64,000 nt of DNA from NCBI GenBank assembly GCA_965215545.1, contig OZ244066.1:1240001-1304000 (forward strand), in the 5' to 3' direction. The notes beneath the pieces were generated by a model, which worked only from the letters and a program-made list of their open reading frames with translations, searched no databases and had not been told where the DNA came from. Both the position numbers and the translations under genes were made by a program. The first letter of the stretch is position 1, and the number at the start of each line of letters is the position of its first letter. Shown here one piece after another: positions 38,040-47,515 of the stretch. This DNA comes from MPNP01 sp965215545. Lineage in GTDB: Bacteria; Pseudomonadota; Alphaproteobacteria; Rhodobacterales; Rhodobacteraceae.

Positions 38040-38783
38040 ATGCAAGAAAACATGGTGCCCTTTGGTGCACGGGATGTGGCTGAACATGAGAAGTCCGGAC
38101 TGGTCCGTGATGTCTTTCGCCGGGTCTCGCACCGCTACGATGTGATGAATGATGCCATGTCTCTGGGCATCCATCGGTTGTGGAAGGACGCTGCGATCAA
38201 CTGGCTGGTCCCGGCTCCCCACCAGCGGGTCCTCGACCTGGCTGGCGGTACGGGTGATCTTGCCCGGCGTATTCTGGCCCGGTCACCGCAGACCGATGTC
38301 ACCGTTCTTGACCTGACCGCCGACATGGTGGCTGTCGGACGGTCCCGCCTGGCGTCCGGTCCTGCCCATCAGCGGGTGAACTGGGTGGTCGGTGATGCAC
38401 TGGCCTGCCCGTTTCCCTCGGGATCATTCGATGCCTGCACCATCGGTTTCGGCATCCGCAATTTCCAGAGCATCCCCGCAGCCCTGGCCGAAATCCATCG
38501 CCTGCTCCGCTTTGGTGGCCGGCTGGTCATGCTGGAATTCGGGCCGATCCGGCATGATGCCTTGCAGGCAGTTTATGATTGGTACTCAGAGACAGTGATC
38601 CCGCGGATTGGCTCTGCCATCGCCAATGATCGCGAGAGCTATGTCTATCTCGTCGAGAGCATCCGGCGCTTCCCGGCACCCCGGAAGGTCATGGACCTGA
38701 TGCACGACGCAGGCTTCGACTCTGTCAAGCACCGCCCCCTGTCGATGGGGGTCGCCACGCTCTATTCCGGCTGGAAACTCTGA
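38040..38783 (+). CDS. ubiE: ubiquinone/menaquinone biosynthesis C-methyltransferase
   Basis: UbiE methylates the ring carbon of the demethylated quinol in ubiquinone synthesis. The 247-residue protein contains SHRYDVMNDAMSLGIHRLWK, SAM-binding VLDLAGGTGDLA, and the family motifs IGFGIRNF and RPLSMGVATLYSGWK at the C-terminus. Start placed at 38040 from the conserved V..VF..VS..YDVMND context; an ATG at 38052 is also possible and neither has a clear ribosome binding site. ubiB follows after one base. Confidence 0.94.
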   Translation: MQENMVPFGARDVAEHEKSGLVRDVFRRVSHRYDVMNDAMSLGIHRLWKDAAINWLVPAPHQRVLDLAGGTGDLARRILARSPQTDVTVLDLTADMVAVGRSRLASGPAHQRVNWVVGDALACPFPSGSFDACTIGFGIRNFQSIPAALAEIHRLLRFGGRLVMLEFGPIRHDALQAVYDWYSETVIPRIGSAIANDRESYVYLVESIRRFPAPRKVMDLMHDAGFDSVKHRPLSMGVATLYSGWKL

Positions 38784-38784
38784 G

Positions 38785-40317
38785 ATGCGTGGCCCGCACA
38801 ATATCATCCGCCTGGCTCTGATCGGTGCCACCCTGCAGCGCACCGGGGCACTGACGGTCATCTTCAACGCCACCAGCGGCAACAGGGTCAGCAAGACCGC
38901 GATCCGCCTGGTCTTCGGTCTGCCGCTGGCCATCTTCGGTCACCGGGGCAATCCCAGCCTGCCCCCCATCGTGCGCGCCCTGACGGCCCTTGGTCCGGCC
39001 TATGTCAAACTGGGCCAGTTGCTTTCCACTCGCCCGGATGTCGTCGGCGAGGAGCTGGCTGGCGAGTTGCAGATCCTGCTCGACCGGCTGCCGGAGTTTC
39101 CCCGGGCCACGGCCATCGGAATCGTCGAACGGGAACTGGAGATCGATCTCGACAGTGTCTTTGCCAGTTTCAGCGAACCCATCGCGGCGGCTTCAATTGC
39201 CCAGGTCCACCGGGCCACCCTCAGCGACGATGGCCAGGAGGTGGCCATCAAGGTCCTGCGACCGGGGATTGAGCGAGCCATCCGCCGTGATGTCGACTCG
39301 TTTTATTTTGCGGCCTGGCTGGTCCGGCTGCTTTTCCCCGTTTCGAGACGTCTCAGACCCTACGAGATCGTCAAGCATTTCGATGGCGTGATTTCCCGGG
39401 AAATCGATCTCCGGCTCGAAGGGGCGGCCGTTGCCCAATTCTCGAACAACAGTGCCAGAGACGAGAGGATCAGCATCCCGTCGGTCGTGTGGCGGCTGAC
39501 CAGTCGGAAGGTCCTGACGCTTGGCTGGGCCGAGGGTGTGCGTATCGGGGACATCGAGGCCCTGCGCCAGGCCGGCCATGATCTCGAGGCCCTGGCGCGA
39601 CGGCTGATCCAGATGTTCCTGCGCCAGGTCCTGCGGGACGGGTTCTTTCACGCCGACCTGCATCCAGGCAATATCAAGGTCAGTTCCGATGGCTCGATCG
39701 TCCTGCTCGATTTTGGGATCATGGGGCGGATCGACACCTACACCCGTCGTGTCTATGCCGATATCCTGCTGGGCTTTATCGAAGGTGATTATCACCGTGT
39801 GGCCGAAGCCCATTTCGATGCCGGGTACGTTCCCGCCGATCAGGATCTGCAGGACTTTTCCCTGGCCCTGCGCTCGGTCGGTGAGCCCATTCTCGGCATG
39901 GATGCCAGCCAGATCTCCATGGCTCGCCTGCTCGGTCGGCTTTTTGAAGTGACCGAGGAATTCGGCATGGCCACCCGGACGGAATTGATACTCCTCCAGC
40001 GGACGATGGTGGTCGTGGAAGGGGTGGCCCGCACCCTCAACCCCCATTTCAACATGTGGGAGGTCGCACGACCGATCGTCAAGGACTATATCAGTGCCAG
40101 TCTCGGCCCCAAGGCCATCATGGTCGATCTCGTCAAGGCCGCCAAGCACCTGCCACGCATCTCCCCCTATCTGCCCGATCTCATCAAGCATGCCGCCGGT
40201 CGGACCGAGGAGTCCGCCAGCAAGACAGGCACCCATGCCCCGCTGGTCTGGGCCTCCATTCTCTCGGCTGTCGGTGGGGCTGTCCTGGCCGCACTGGCCC
40301 TCTTTTTCCTCGGATAG
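38785..40317 (+). CDS. ubiB: UbiB-family atypical kinase/ATPase for ubiquinone biosynthesis
   Basis: UbiB supports ubiquinone synthesis at the inner membrane as an ADCK-type atypical kinase/ATPase. The 510-residue protein has the N-terminal KxGQ motif in YVKLGQ (75-78), the alanine-rich AAAS loop at 134-137 replacing the usual P-loop, VAIKVLRPG with the catalytic lysine, HADLHPGN and the LLDFGIMGR metal site. The C-terminus has a hydrophobic anchor (about 488-508). It begins one base after the ubiE stop, so the two are surely co-expressed. Confidence 0.95.
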   Translation: MRGPHNIIRLALIGATLQRTGALTVIFNATSGNRVSKTAIRLVFGLPLAIFGHRGNPSLPPIVRALTALGPAYVKLGQLLSTRPDVVGEELAGELQILLDRLPEFPRATAIGIVERELEIDLDSVFASFSEPIAAASIAQVHRATLSDDGQEVAIKVLRPGIERAIRRDVDSFYFAAWLVRLLFPVSRRLRPYEIVKHFDGVISREIDLRLEGAAVAQFSNNSARDERISIPSVVWRLTSRKVLTLGWAEGVRIGDIEALRQAGHDLEALARRLIQMFLRQVLRDGFFHADLHPGNIKVSSDGSIVLLDFGIMGRIDTYTRRVYADILLGFIEGDYHRVAEAHFDAGYVPADQDLQDFSLALRSVGEPILGMDASQISMARLLGRLFEVTEEFGMATRTELILLQRTMVVVEGVARTLNPHFNMWEVARPIVKDYISASLGPKAIMVDLVKAAKHLPRISPYLPDLIKHAAGRTEESASKTGTHAPLVWASILSAVGGAVLAALALFFLG

Positions 40318-40354
40318 GGTTGGCAAGACAGGTCATCGCCATCCCTGCGGGTCT

Positions 40355-40374
40355 GGCCGGGAGCCAGCCCGGCC
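40355..40374. terminator. hairpin between ubiB and tRNA-Thr
   Basis: GGCCGGG-AGCCAG-CCCGGCC gives a perfect 7-bp GC stem between the plus-strand ubiB stop and the 3' end of the minus-strand tRNA. There is no T-run on either side; a bidirectional terminator role rests on position. Confidence 0.4.
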
Positions 40375-40396
40375 CCGGGGATCAAGGCCGGATCGG

Positions 40397-40472
40397 TGGT
40401 GCCGATGGAGGGACTTGAACCCCCGACCTAGTCATTACGAATGACCCGCTCTACCGCCTGAGCTACATCGGC
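40397..40472 (-). tRNA. tRNA-Thr (anticodon CGU)
   Basis: The minus strand folds as a full cloverleaf: 7-bp acceptor GCCGATG/CATCGGC, D arm GCTC...GAGC, anticodon stem GGTCA/TGACT with loop TTCGTAA (anticodon CGU reading ACG), a 5-base variable loop, a T arm GGGGG-TTCAAGT-CCCTC with one wobble pair, discriminator A and an encoded CCA. It is transcribed away from hemY sequence towards ubiB. Confidence 0.95.
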
Positions 40473-40529
40473 ATGCCAGGAGGGCATCCATACACACCTG
40501 AACCCGTTGATGGTAGACGAAAATCCCCC

Positions 40530-41963
40530 TCAGGTGCCCTCCGCCGCCGCTGGCGAGGCAGCGGCCAGGTCGGCCATGGCGGCAGGTGCGGGCAGGATCC
40601 GCGGGACCATGTCAGCAAGCAGGGCATCGCCCTGGCCAGTTGTGGGCGTGGTCTGCCAGACCAGGGTGTCAAACCCCTGGCAGTTGCCACAGAGCGGCTG
40701 CCATGCGGTGGCACTGTGGTGACAGGCGGAGCACAGCCATTGGGCACCCCGGGGGGCCGCGACCGCCTGACCCAGGAGGGTCTGGATGACAGAGTCCGGT
40801 GATCCCCGCAACCGCTCGATCGCAGCCTGGATAATCAGCGACCGTGCTGTCCTGTCGCTCGTGTCCAGGGCATCAATCACCGCCGCCGCCGTGTCGTGAT
40901 CGCGCCTGGCAATTGCCAGTTCGGCCATGGCCATCCGGGTTTCTGGGTGGTCGGGGCGTTTGCCGGTCAGTTTGCTGAACCGGTTGTAACGCTCCTCGGG
41001 TGTCTCATCGGGGACCAGTCGGGCAAAGGCTTCGGCCAGTTCGGGATGCGGGTTGAGGGTCCAGGCCCGGGCAAGGAGACGTTCAACAGCCCGCCGGGAG
41101 ACCGTCTCTCCCTGCAGCCGGGCTGCCAGGGTTGCAGCGGGCACCAGTCCGGGCTGGAGTTTGAGGGCACGGTTCACGGCTTGCAGCGCATCCCGGGTGT
41201 GACCTTCGGCCTCGAGCCCCAGAGCTTCGGCCATGGCCATGACCGCTTCGGCGCGCTCGAAGTCCTTGCGGGGGAGATGGTTGTAGCGAAAACGGGCCTT
41301 GAGTGTCTGTCGGGCCCCGGGCCAGTCACCCGTACGGCACTGGACCGACTGGAGGATCTTCTGGACTTCGGAGTGTCTGGGGCGGAGTTCAGCGGCCTTG
41401 CGGGCCAGTTTGAGCACGGAGTCGACATCACCCTCTTCCAGCTGGTGTTTGAGGATCCCGATCAGGCCGGAAAACCGTGTGGAGGGATTCACAAGCAGAT
41501 CCCGATAGATCTTCTGGGCGATGTCGGGATGGCCGAGTCGCTCCTCGGCCTGCGCTGCAATCAATCCGGTCAGTTCTGGGCGGTTCAGATGCAGGGCGGC
41601 TGTCGAGATCTTTTCGGCAGCCATGCGGTGTTCTCCCGAGGCCAGGGCCACCATGCTGTCGGCGAGTGCATCGAAGCCACGGCGTTCCCTCGACTTGCTG
41701 ATCACGCGGGTCAAGGCCGTCTGATCGCCCGTGGCAAAGCGGACAGCAGCCCAGAGCAGACGGAGGAGGAACAGGGTTGTCCACACGACCGGGATCACAA
41801 GGAGGATAAGGATGGCAATCGCCGCGCCCGATGTCGTGACCACCTCGACACCGAAGATTTCCGCCCGCAGGGGGCCGCCCTGGTCGAGCAGCCAGATGGC
41901 CAGCAGGCTGACAGCGGCGACAGCCAGGAAAAACAGAACGATCTTGATCAGGGACCAGATCAT
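40530..41963 (-). CDS. hemY: HemY-type TPR membrane protein
   Basis: A 477-residue protein of the proteobacterial HemY family, membrane-anchored TPR proteins encoded with heme genes and of unsettled function. Two N-terminal membrane segments (about 1-25 and 43-68) precede a long TPR-rich region (MVALASGEHRMAAEKIS, EGDVDSVLKLARKAAELRP, RTARSLIIQAAIERLRG). The C-terminal part contains CSACHHS...CGNC, a zinc-ribbon-like pair of CxxC motifs reminiscent of LapB. The start at 41963 overlaps the mic60-like stop by four bases (ATGA). Confidence 0.88.
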   Translation of the reverse strand: MIWSLIKIVLFFLAVAAVSLLAIWLLDQGGPLRAEIFGVEVVTTSGAAIAILILLVIPVVWTTLFLLRLLWAAVRFATGDQTALTRVISKSRERRGFDALADSMVALASGEHRMAAEKISTAALHLNRPELTGLIAAQAEERLGHPDIAQKIYRDLLVNPSTRFSGLIGILKHQLEEGDVDSVLKLARKAAELRPRHSEVQKILQSVQCRTGDWPGARQTLKARFRYNHLPRKDFERAEAVMAMAEALGLEAEGHTRDALQAVNRALKLQPGLVPAATLAARLQGETVSRRAVERLLARAWTLNPHPELAEAFARLVPDETPEERYNRFSKLTGKRPDHPETRMAMAELAIARRDHDTAAAVIDALDTSDRTARSLIIQAAIERLRGSPDSVIQTLLGQAVAAPRGAQWLCSACHHSATAWQPLCGNCQGFDTLVWQTTPTTGQGDALLADMVPRILPAPAAMADLAAASPAAAEGT

Positions 41964-43465
41964 GAGGGACCCGGATCGTCTTCCTGTCCAGAGAGAACGG
42001 GGAGACCTCCGATATCCTCGATGAGTGACTGCAGGGCGCCCAGCCCTTGCATCCTCGCTGTGGCGCTGGCTACCCAATCGGCCATGATGGCCGCCGCCGC
42101 CGGCTGCAATTCGTCAAGGATGACCAGGGCTGTCTCAAGATTCCCACCCTCCAGGGCAAACCGGGCGCGGGACAGGACGGCCTGGGTGGTGGTGCCCTCC
42201 TGGGGTCTCAGAGGGCGGATGGTGATCAAGGACGAAACATACTGTCGGACCCCCCGCACAAGACCGCTTGTCCCGTCGGCCGGATCCTCCTGAACGGCCA
42301 CGCGGGCCAGGGCATCGAATGCCACGAGGAGCTCATCGACTGTCGGGACACCCGTGGCCGCGTGTTGGCCGAGAACGGGCGGCAGATCGGTGCCACCGAT
42401 ACGCAGGTCATCCAGCACTGTCTGATAAGGCGCGCCTGTCTCGATGGCCACACCGAGGTTGAAGAGGGCAATCCCGCGATCCTGACGGTCGGCTTCCATA
42501 CGGGCTGTGAGTTCTGACAGTCGGGTCCGGGCCTGATCGAGGTCAGCCCGCTGCATCGCCTGGATTCCCGCGAACGTCGTCAGGGCCTGATCGAGATCGT
42601 CGAGCCGGGGCTCGAGCGTCGCCAGTTCGTCAGTGATGTTCGCCAATGCGGTCTCCATGGCCACCATCGCCTCACTCGGCACCGCAGCCTGCCGCGCCGG
42701 ACCCGCTGCGACCGGAGTGCCTGACCCGCCGTCGGCTCGACCCATGCCGGCGGCCTGATCGATCGTGCCCCCTGGCATCCGCTCACCGGCAGGCCCCTGT
42801 TGCCTGATCTTCTCCAACGCCTGGTTCAGTGCGGTGACCGCATCGGCGATCTGCTGGCGTTCAGCCAGGCCACTGGCGCCCGCGGCCTCCAGCCGGGCCT
42901 GGCGCTCGGCCAGTTCAGACTGTGCTGCCCGCAAAGCCTCGAGTGCCGGCAGGAACAGTTCGGGGTTGTCGGGATCAAACCCTGCCAGAAGCGAACGGGC
43001 GGCCTCGAGATCAGCGGCAAGCGCCTGCAGGACCACAATGGCATCCCGATCGTCAGCTGTCTGGCTCTCCAGGGTGGCGATGCGGTCTTCAAGGTCCGGG
43101 ATTCGAGCCTGCCATGTGGTTACACTGTCCGGGGGTGTGGTGTCCCCCTGCATCCGGTTTTGCCAGATTGCGGCCGTCAGGACACCGGCGATGGCGGCAA
43201 TGATGCCAAAGATGAGTCCCCGCACCGCCAGAGCCGGAATCCGGTCGCGTCGTGCAAGGAATCGGTCTTTCAGGCTTCGTTGCCCGGTCATGGCACTGTC
43301 CCCGGTCGCGGAGACCCCGGATCCGCCCTGACTCTCCCTCGCAGGGTGGGTGTCAGTCGGTGCTGGTTTTTCGGAATCATCGGATGCCATGATCTCGGCT
43401 TCCTCAACAGCCGAATCATCGGATGTGTCCGTCGCGCCGGTCTCGTCTCGATCGTTTCCCGCCAT
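41960..43465 (-). CDS. Mic60/mitofilin-like membrane protein (COG4223)
   Basis: A 501-residue protein of the COG4223 group, the alphaproteobacterial relatives of mitochondrial Mic60, which shapes inner-membrane invaginations. It has a long acidic, disordered N-terminus (to about residue 70), one membrane helix (AVRGLIFGIIAAIAGVLTAA, about 79-98), a coiled-coil central region (LEDRIATLESQ, LAERQARLEAAG, LDDLDQALTTF) and a conserved C-terminal helical mitofilin-like domain (ALEGGNLETALVILDEL). Its place between hemD and hemY is the arrangement reported for alphaproteobacteria. Start at 43465 follows GGAGAGCC. Confidence 0.85.
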   Translation of the reverse strand: MAGNDRDETGATDTSDDSAVEEAEIMASDDSEKPAPTDTHPARESQGGSGVSATGDSAMTGQRSLKDRFLARRDRIPALAVRGLIFGIIAAIAGVLTAAIWQNRMQGDTTPPDSVTTWQARIPDLEDRIATLESQTADDRDAIVVLQALAADLEAARSLLAGFDPDNPELFLPALEALRAAQSELAERQARLEAAGASGLAERQQIADAVTALNQALEKIRQQGPAGERMPGGTIDQAAGMGRADGGSGTPVAAGPARQAAVPSEAMVAMETALANITDELATLEPRLDDLDQALTTFAGIQAMQRADLDQARTRLSELTARMEADRQDRGIALFNLGVAIETGAPYQTVLDDLRIGGTDLPPVLGQHAATGVPTVDELLVAFDALARVAVQEDPADGTSGLVRGVRQYVSSLITIRPLRPQEGTTTQAVLSRARFALEGGNLETALVILDELQPAAAAIMADWVASATARMQGLGALQSLIEDIGGLPVLSGQEDDPGPS

Positions 43466-43573
43466 GGCTCTCCATCGCACTGTGCATGCATCCGAGCATC
43501 AATATACCGGCTGGCGAGGAATTGCATGCGACCGCTGCATGCCAGACGTCCGTGGACACCTCACGCCCGGGAC

Positions 43574-44263
43574 TCAGGCCAGGGTCCGGACGGCCTGCAC
43601 CCAATCCTCACCATCACGCAACACATGAGTGGCCCAGACCGGATCCGCAGTGGCGGCAATCGTTGCACTCTGGCAGAGGAGGATGTGGTCCCGGCGCGGC
43701 AGGGATTTGGCCTGACTGACAAAGATCCGGGCGGTGCGGGCGGAATGGAGACTGACAAGACAGGCCTGTCTGCCCATCAGACTCCGAACTGCGGTCGGCA
43801 TTGGCAACCCAACCTGATCATAGGTGATGATCTCCTGGGTCGCGAGACCGGCTTTTGCCAGTCGCTCTGTCAGCGGCACCGCGATGTGTTTCCCCCGGAG
43901 ATAGATCAGTTTGTCATCTGGCCGCTCTGTCAGCAGGAGTTCAATCAGGGCGTGGGCTGATCCAGTGGCGATGCGGACATCCAGTCCCCGCTGCCGGGCC
44001 GCTGTGCCGGTTCGGGGTCCGACACACCAGGCCGTCATGCCGACAAGATCGGCGGCGGCATCCAGGGAACGAATGGCATTGGCCGATGTCAGGATCAGGC
44101 TTGTCCCGTGGGTCAGGCCAGTGATGCTGTGCGGCAGGGTGGTGATGGCAATGAGTGGCGCGATGTGGACCGCAAGGGACGGATCGGCCTGCCGGATCTC
44201 TGTGGCCAGGGGACGGGCATCGGCCAGGGGTCGGGTCAGGATGACCGGACGGCGCTCCATCAT
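43574..44263 (-). CDS. hemD: uroporphyrinogen-III synthase
   Basis: HemD cyclises hydroxymethylbilane to uroporphyrinogen III in heme synthesis. The 229-residue protein has the poorly conserved but recognisable family pattern: VILTRPLADARPLA at the start, LILTSANAIRSLD, WCVGPRTGTAARQRG, LIYLRGKHIAVPLTERL and the later VSLHSARTARIF. Length fits. The start at 44263 is supported by AAGGAG six bases upstream; the frame extends further but without similarity. hemC, normally the gene before hemD, is missing here. Confidence 0.88.
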   Translation of the reverse strand: MMERRPVILTRPLADARPLATEIRQADPSLAVHIAPLIAITTLPHSITGLTHGTSLILTSANAIRSLDAAADLVGMTAWCVGPRTGTAARQRGLDVRIATGSAHALIELLLTERPDDKLIYLRGKHIAVPLTERLAKAGLATQEIITYDQVGLPMPTAVRSLMGRQACLVSLHSARTARIFVSQAKSLPRRDHILLCQSATIAATADPVWATHVLRDGEDWVQAVRTLA

Positions 44264-44463
44264 GGTTGGCTCCTTGCCCCTCGTCGGACCCCGGGCTGCG
44301 CCTTTGGTGCTGTGTGATGCGCCGGACTGCCCCTTGGATGACTTGTCAGTTTCCCCTAAATTTGCAAATTCGCCGTGCAATTGCTGAAACGGTCGTCTGT
44401 CATGTGTGAACGCCACCCACCGCCTCTGCTTGCCACCTGCCCAGATGCCGGTGTTCATCTGCC

Positions 44464-45564
44464 GTGAACGCCAGTGTCACAGTCCTTGGTGTCGAGAGCA
44501 GTTGCGATGATACGGCTGCAGCGGTCCTGAGGCACCGCAAGGGCCATCTGCCCGAGGTTCTCTCATCGGTTGTCCTGAATCAGGATCATCTGCACGCACT
44601 GTATGGCGGCGTTGTGCCTGAAATCGCGGCCCGGGCCCATGCCGAACGACTGGACGTCTGTACCGTCCAGGCCCTGAAGGATGCCGGACTTGACCTTGGC
44701 GCCATGGATGCCATCGCCGTGACTGCTGGTCCCGGTCTCATCGGCGGTGTTCTCGCCGGGATCAGTTTTGCCAAGGGTCTGGCCGCAGGTGCGGGCAAAC
44801 CCATCATCGGTGTGAACCATCTGGCGGGCCACGCCCTGACCGCCCGCATGACCAACGGGATGGCCTTCCCTTATCTTTCCTTGCTGGTCTCCGGCGGGCA
44901 TTGCCAGTTCCATGCCGTCCTGTCGGCAACCCGCTTTGTCCGGCTCGGTGGCACCCTGGATGATTCTCCCGGCGAGGCTTTTGACAAGACCGCCCGGATT
45001 TTGGGTCTGGACCAACCTGGTGGCCCGGCCATTGAACGGACTGCCAGGGCCGGGTCGGCCAGCCGGTTCGAATTCCCGCGGCCCCTCATGGGTCAGCCAG
45101 GCTGCAACATGTCCTTTTCGGGTCTCAAGACTGCATTGCTCCGGGCCCGGGCATTGCTGGCAAAGGAGCATGGGATCCTGACCGAGCAGGACATCGCCGA
45201 TCTTTGTGCCAGTTTCCAGCGGGCTGTCAGCGACACCCTGGCCGGGAAATGCAAGGCGGCAATCGACATCTTCCATGAGCGTGATGGTGCCCTGCCCGGA
45301 GTTCTCGCAGTCTCGGGCGGTGTGGCCGCCAACGCCGTAATCCGCCAGGATCTCAAATCCCTCTGTCGCAGGATCGGGATTGCATTCCTTGCCCCACCCA
45401 TCCAGTATTGTACGGACAATGCCGCCATGATTGCCTGGGTGGGCATCGAGCGCCTGCGGGCTGGTCAGATCGATGGGCTCGATCTCAAGGCCAGAGCCCG
45501 TTGGCCGCTTGATGCCACCAGTCCAGCGCTCGTGGGCGGTGGCAAACGGGGAGCCAAGTCATGA
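44464..45564 (+). CDS. tsaD: tRNA N6-adenosine threonylcarbamoyltransferase
   Basis: TsaD transfers threonylcarbamoyl to A37 of ANN-reading tRNAs. The 366-residue ASKHA-fold protein has VLGVESSCDDTAAAV, the metal site NHLAGHALTARM, LVSGGHCQF, FDKTARILGL and VSGGVAANAVIRQ. The start is GTG with no clear ribosome binding site. It is divergent from hemD, as in many alphaproteobacteria where tsaD and hemC/hemD are transcribed apart. Confidence 0.95.
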   Translation: MNASVTVLGVESSCDDTAAAVLRHRKGHLPEVLSSVVLNQDHLHALYGGVVPEIAARAHAERLDVCTVQALKDAGLDLGAMDAIAVTAGPGLIGGVLAGISFAKGLAAGAGKPIIGVNHLAGHALTARMTNGMAFPYLSLLVSGGHCQFHAVLSATRFVRLGGTLDDSPGEAFDKTARILGLDQPGGPAIERTARAGSASRFEFPRPLMGQPGCNMSFSGLKTALLRARALLAKEHGILTEQDIADLCASFQRAVSDTLAGKCKAAIDIFHERDGALPGVLAVSGGVAANAVIRQDLKSLCRRIGIAFLAPPIQYCTDNAAMIAWVGIERLRAGQIDGLDLKARARWPLDATSPALVGGGKRGAKS

Positions 45565-45631
45565 GGATTGATGAACAGCACGGGATTCACCCGGGCATCA
45601 GTGTCGTGGACTGTCTGGAGATGAGGTGCGC

Positions 45632-46054
45632 ATGGCCTACTGGTTGATGAAATCCGAGCCGGGTGAATGGAGTTGGGACGACCAGCTGGCCCAGGGCACA
45701 CAGAGCGTGGAATGGGACGGGATCCGGAACTACCAGGCCCGGAACTACATGCGCGAGATGCGTATCGGTGACCGGGCTTTCTTCTACCACTCGCAGTCCG
45801 AGAAGGCGATTGTCGGGATCGTTGAAGTGGCGGCCGAATCCCATCCCGACTCGACGACCGATGATGAGCGGTGGGATTGTGTTGATGTCAGGACCGTCCG
45901 GTCCCTGCCAAGACCCGTGACCCTCGCCGAATGCAAGGCGAACGCGCAACTCGGGGACATGGCCCTTGTCAACAATGCCCGCCTGTCCGTGCAACCCGTC
46001 AGTTCACGCGAGTGGGAGATCATTTGCCGGATGGCGGGGATTGCTCCGCACTGA
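45632..46054 (+). CDS. EVE domain-containing protein
   Basis: A 140-residue single EVE domain protein. EVE domains are PUA-like and bind modified nucleic acid bases; bacterial solo EVE proteins are common and lack a firm role. The family signature is MAYWLMKSEPGEWSWDD, followed by WDGIRNYQARNYMREMRIGDRAFFYHS and ALVNNARLSVQPVS. The ATG at 45632 follows GAGGTGC. It follows tsaD by about 67 bases. Confidence 0.9.
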   Translation: MAYWLMKSEPGEWSWDDQLAQGTQSVEWDGIRNYQARNYMREMRIGDRAFFYHSQSEKAIVGIVEVAAESHPDSTTDDERWDCVDVRTVRSLPRPVTLAECKANAQLGDMALVNNARLSVQPVSSREWEIICRMAGIAPH

Positions 46055-46114
46055 ATGAAGATCCGGATCCTGCCCTGCTGGCATCCTGTGGGTGGAGGCA
46101 AGGGGATCCGATGG

Positions 46115-47515
46115 TCAGTATCGGTACTGCTCGCCCTTGTAGGGGCCGTCCCTGGCAACACCGATGTAGCGCGCCTGATCCTCGGTGAGTGTTGTCAGTT
46201 TGACGCCGAGACGCTCAAGATGCAGCTGGGCCACCTTCTCGTCGAGCCGTTTGGGCAGCACATAGACCCTGTTTTGGTAGCTCTCGTGGTCTGTCCAGAG
46301 TTCGATCTGTGCCAGCACCTGATTGCAGAAACTCGTCGACATGACGAAGCTCGGATGGCCGGTGGCATTGCCAAGGTTGAGAAGACGCCCCTCTGACAGG
46401 AGAAGCACTCTCTTGCCCGAGGGCATTTCAATGAGATCCACCTGATCCTTGACGTTGGTCCATGTGTGGTTCTGGCGGAGTGCGGCGACCTGGATTTCGT
46501 TGTCGAAGTGGCCGATATTGCCGACGATGGCCATGTTCTTCATGTCTCGGACATGTTCGAGCCGGATCACATCGCGATTGCCCGTGGCGGTGATGAAGAT
46601 ATCCGCTGTCGGAGCCACATCCTCAAGAGTGACCACCTCATAGCCATCCATGGCTGCCTGCAGGGCACAGATTGGATCCACTTCCGTGACCTTGACCCGG
46701 GCCCCGGCCCCCCGCAGCGATGCCGCGCAGCCCTTGCCCACATCACCATAACCGCAGATGACGGCAATCTTGCCGGCGATCATGGTGTCGGTGGCCCGCC
46801 GCAGACCATCGACAAGACTTTCCCGGCAGCCATACTTGTTGTCGAATTTTGACTTGGTCACCGAGTCGTTCACGTTGAAGGCCGGAAAGGGCAGATCGCC
46901 ATTGTCCTGCATCATCCGCAAGCGATTGACGCCCGTGGTCGTCTCTTCAGTCACACCCCGAATGCTGTCCTGCTGGGCCCTGAACCAACCGGGCGAGTGC
47001 TGGGCCCGCTCCCTGATCTGGGCAAACAGCGCTTCCTCCTCCTCTGATGTGGCCTCCGGCAGTTCCGTCCCCGCTTCCAACCGGGCCCCCAGGGTGATGT
47101 AGAGCGTTGCATCGCCCCCATCGTCCAGAATCATGTTGGCGTTCCCGTCGAACTGAAAGATCCTGTCGATGTAGTCCCAGTATTCCGGCAGGGTTTCGCC
47201 TTTCGTGGCAAAGACGGGGACTCCTTCCGCCGCCATGGCCGCCGCCGCATGATCCTGGGTTGAATAGATGTTGCAGGAAGACCAGCGGACGGATGCGCCG
47301 AGGGCCCGGAGGGTCTGGATCAATACCGCCGTCTGGATCGTCATGTGGAGCGAGCCGGCAATGCGAGCCCCGGCCAGGGGTTGCCGTTGGGCAAATTCGG
47401 TCTGCAGTGCCATGAGGCCGGGCATTTCGGTTCGGGCAATCTCGATCTCCTGCTGGCCAAATTCGGCCAAAGCCAGATCCTTGACGATATGGGCTTCACT
47501 GACAAAATCATTCAT
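46115..47515 (-). CDS. ahcY: adenosylhomocysteinase
   Basis: AhcY hydrolyses S-adenosylhomocysteine to adenosine and homocysteine in the methyl cycle, using bound NAD. The 466-residue protein has LHMTIQTAVLIQTL, SCNIYSTQDHAAAA, NVNDSVTKSKFDNKYGCRESL with catalytic residues, the NAD motif ICGYGDVGKGCA and the C-terminal DGPYKGEQYRY. Length matches the bacterial form with the 40-residue insert. Start is uncertain between ATGs at 47515 and 47530. I see no clear SAH riboswitch upstream. Confidence 0.95.
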   Translation of the reverse strand: MNDFVSEAHIVKDLALAEFGQQEIEIARTEMPGLMALQTEFAQRQPLAGARIAGSLHMTIQTAVLIQTLRALGASVRWSSCNIYSTQDHAAAAMAAEGVPVFATKGETLPEYWDYIDRIFQFDGNANMILDDGGDATLYITLGARLEAGTELPEATSEEEEALFAQIRERAQHSPGWFRAQQDSIRGVTEETTTGVNRLRMMQDNGDLPFPAFNVNDSVTKSKFDNKYGCRESLVDGLRRATDTMIAGKIAVICGYGDVGKGCAASLRGAGARVKVTEVDPICALQAAMDGYEVVTLEDVAPTADIFITATGNRDVIRLEHVRDMKNMAIVGNIGHFDNEIQVAALRQNHTWTNVKDQVDLIEMPSGKRVLLLSEGRLLNLGNATGHPSFVMSTSFCNQVLAQIELWTDHESYQNRVYVLPKRLDEKVAQLHLERLGVKLTTLTEDQARYIGVARDGPYKGEQYRY

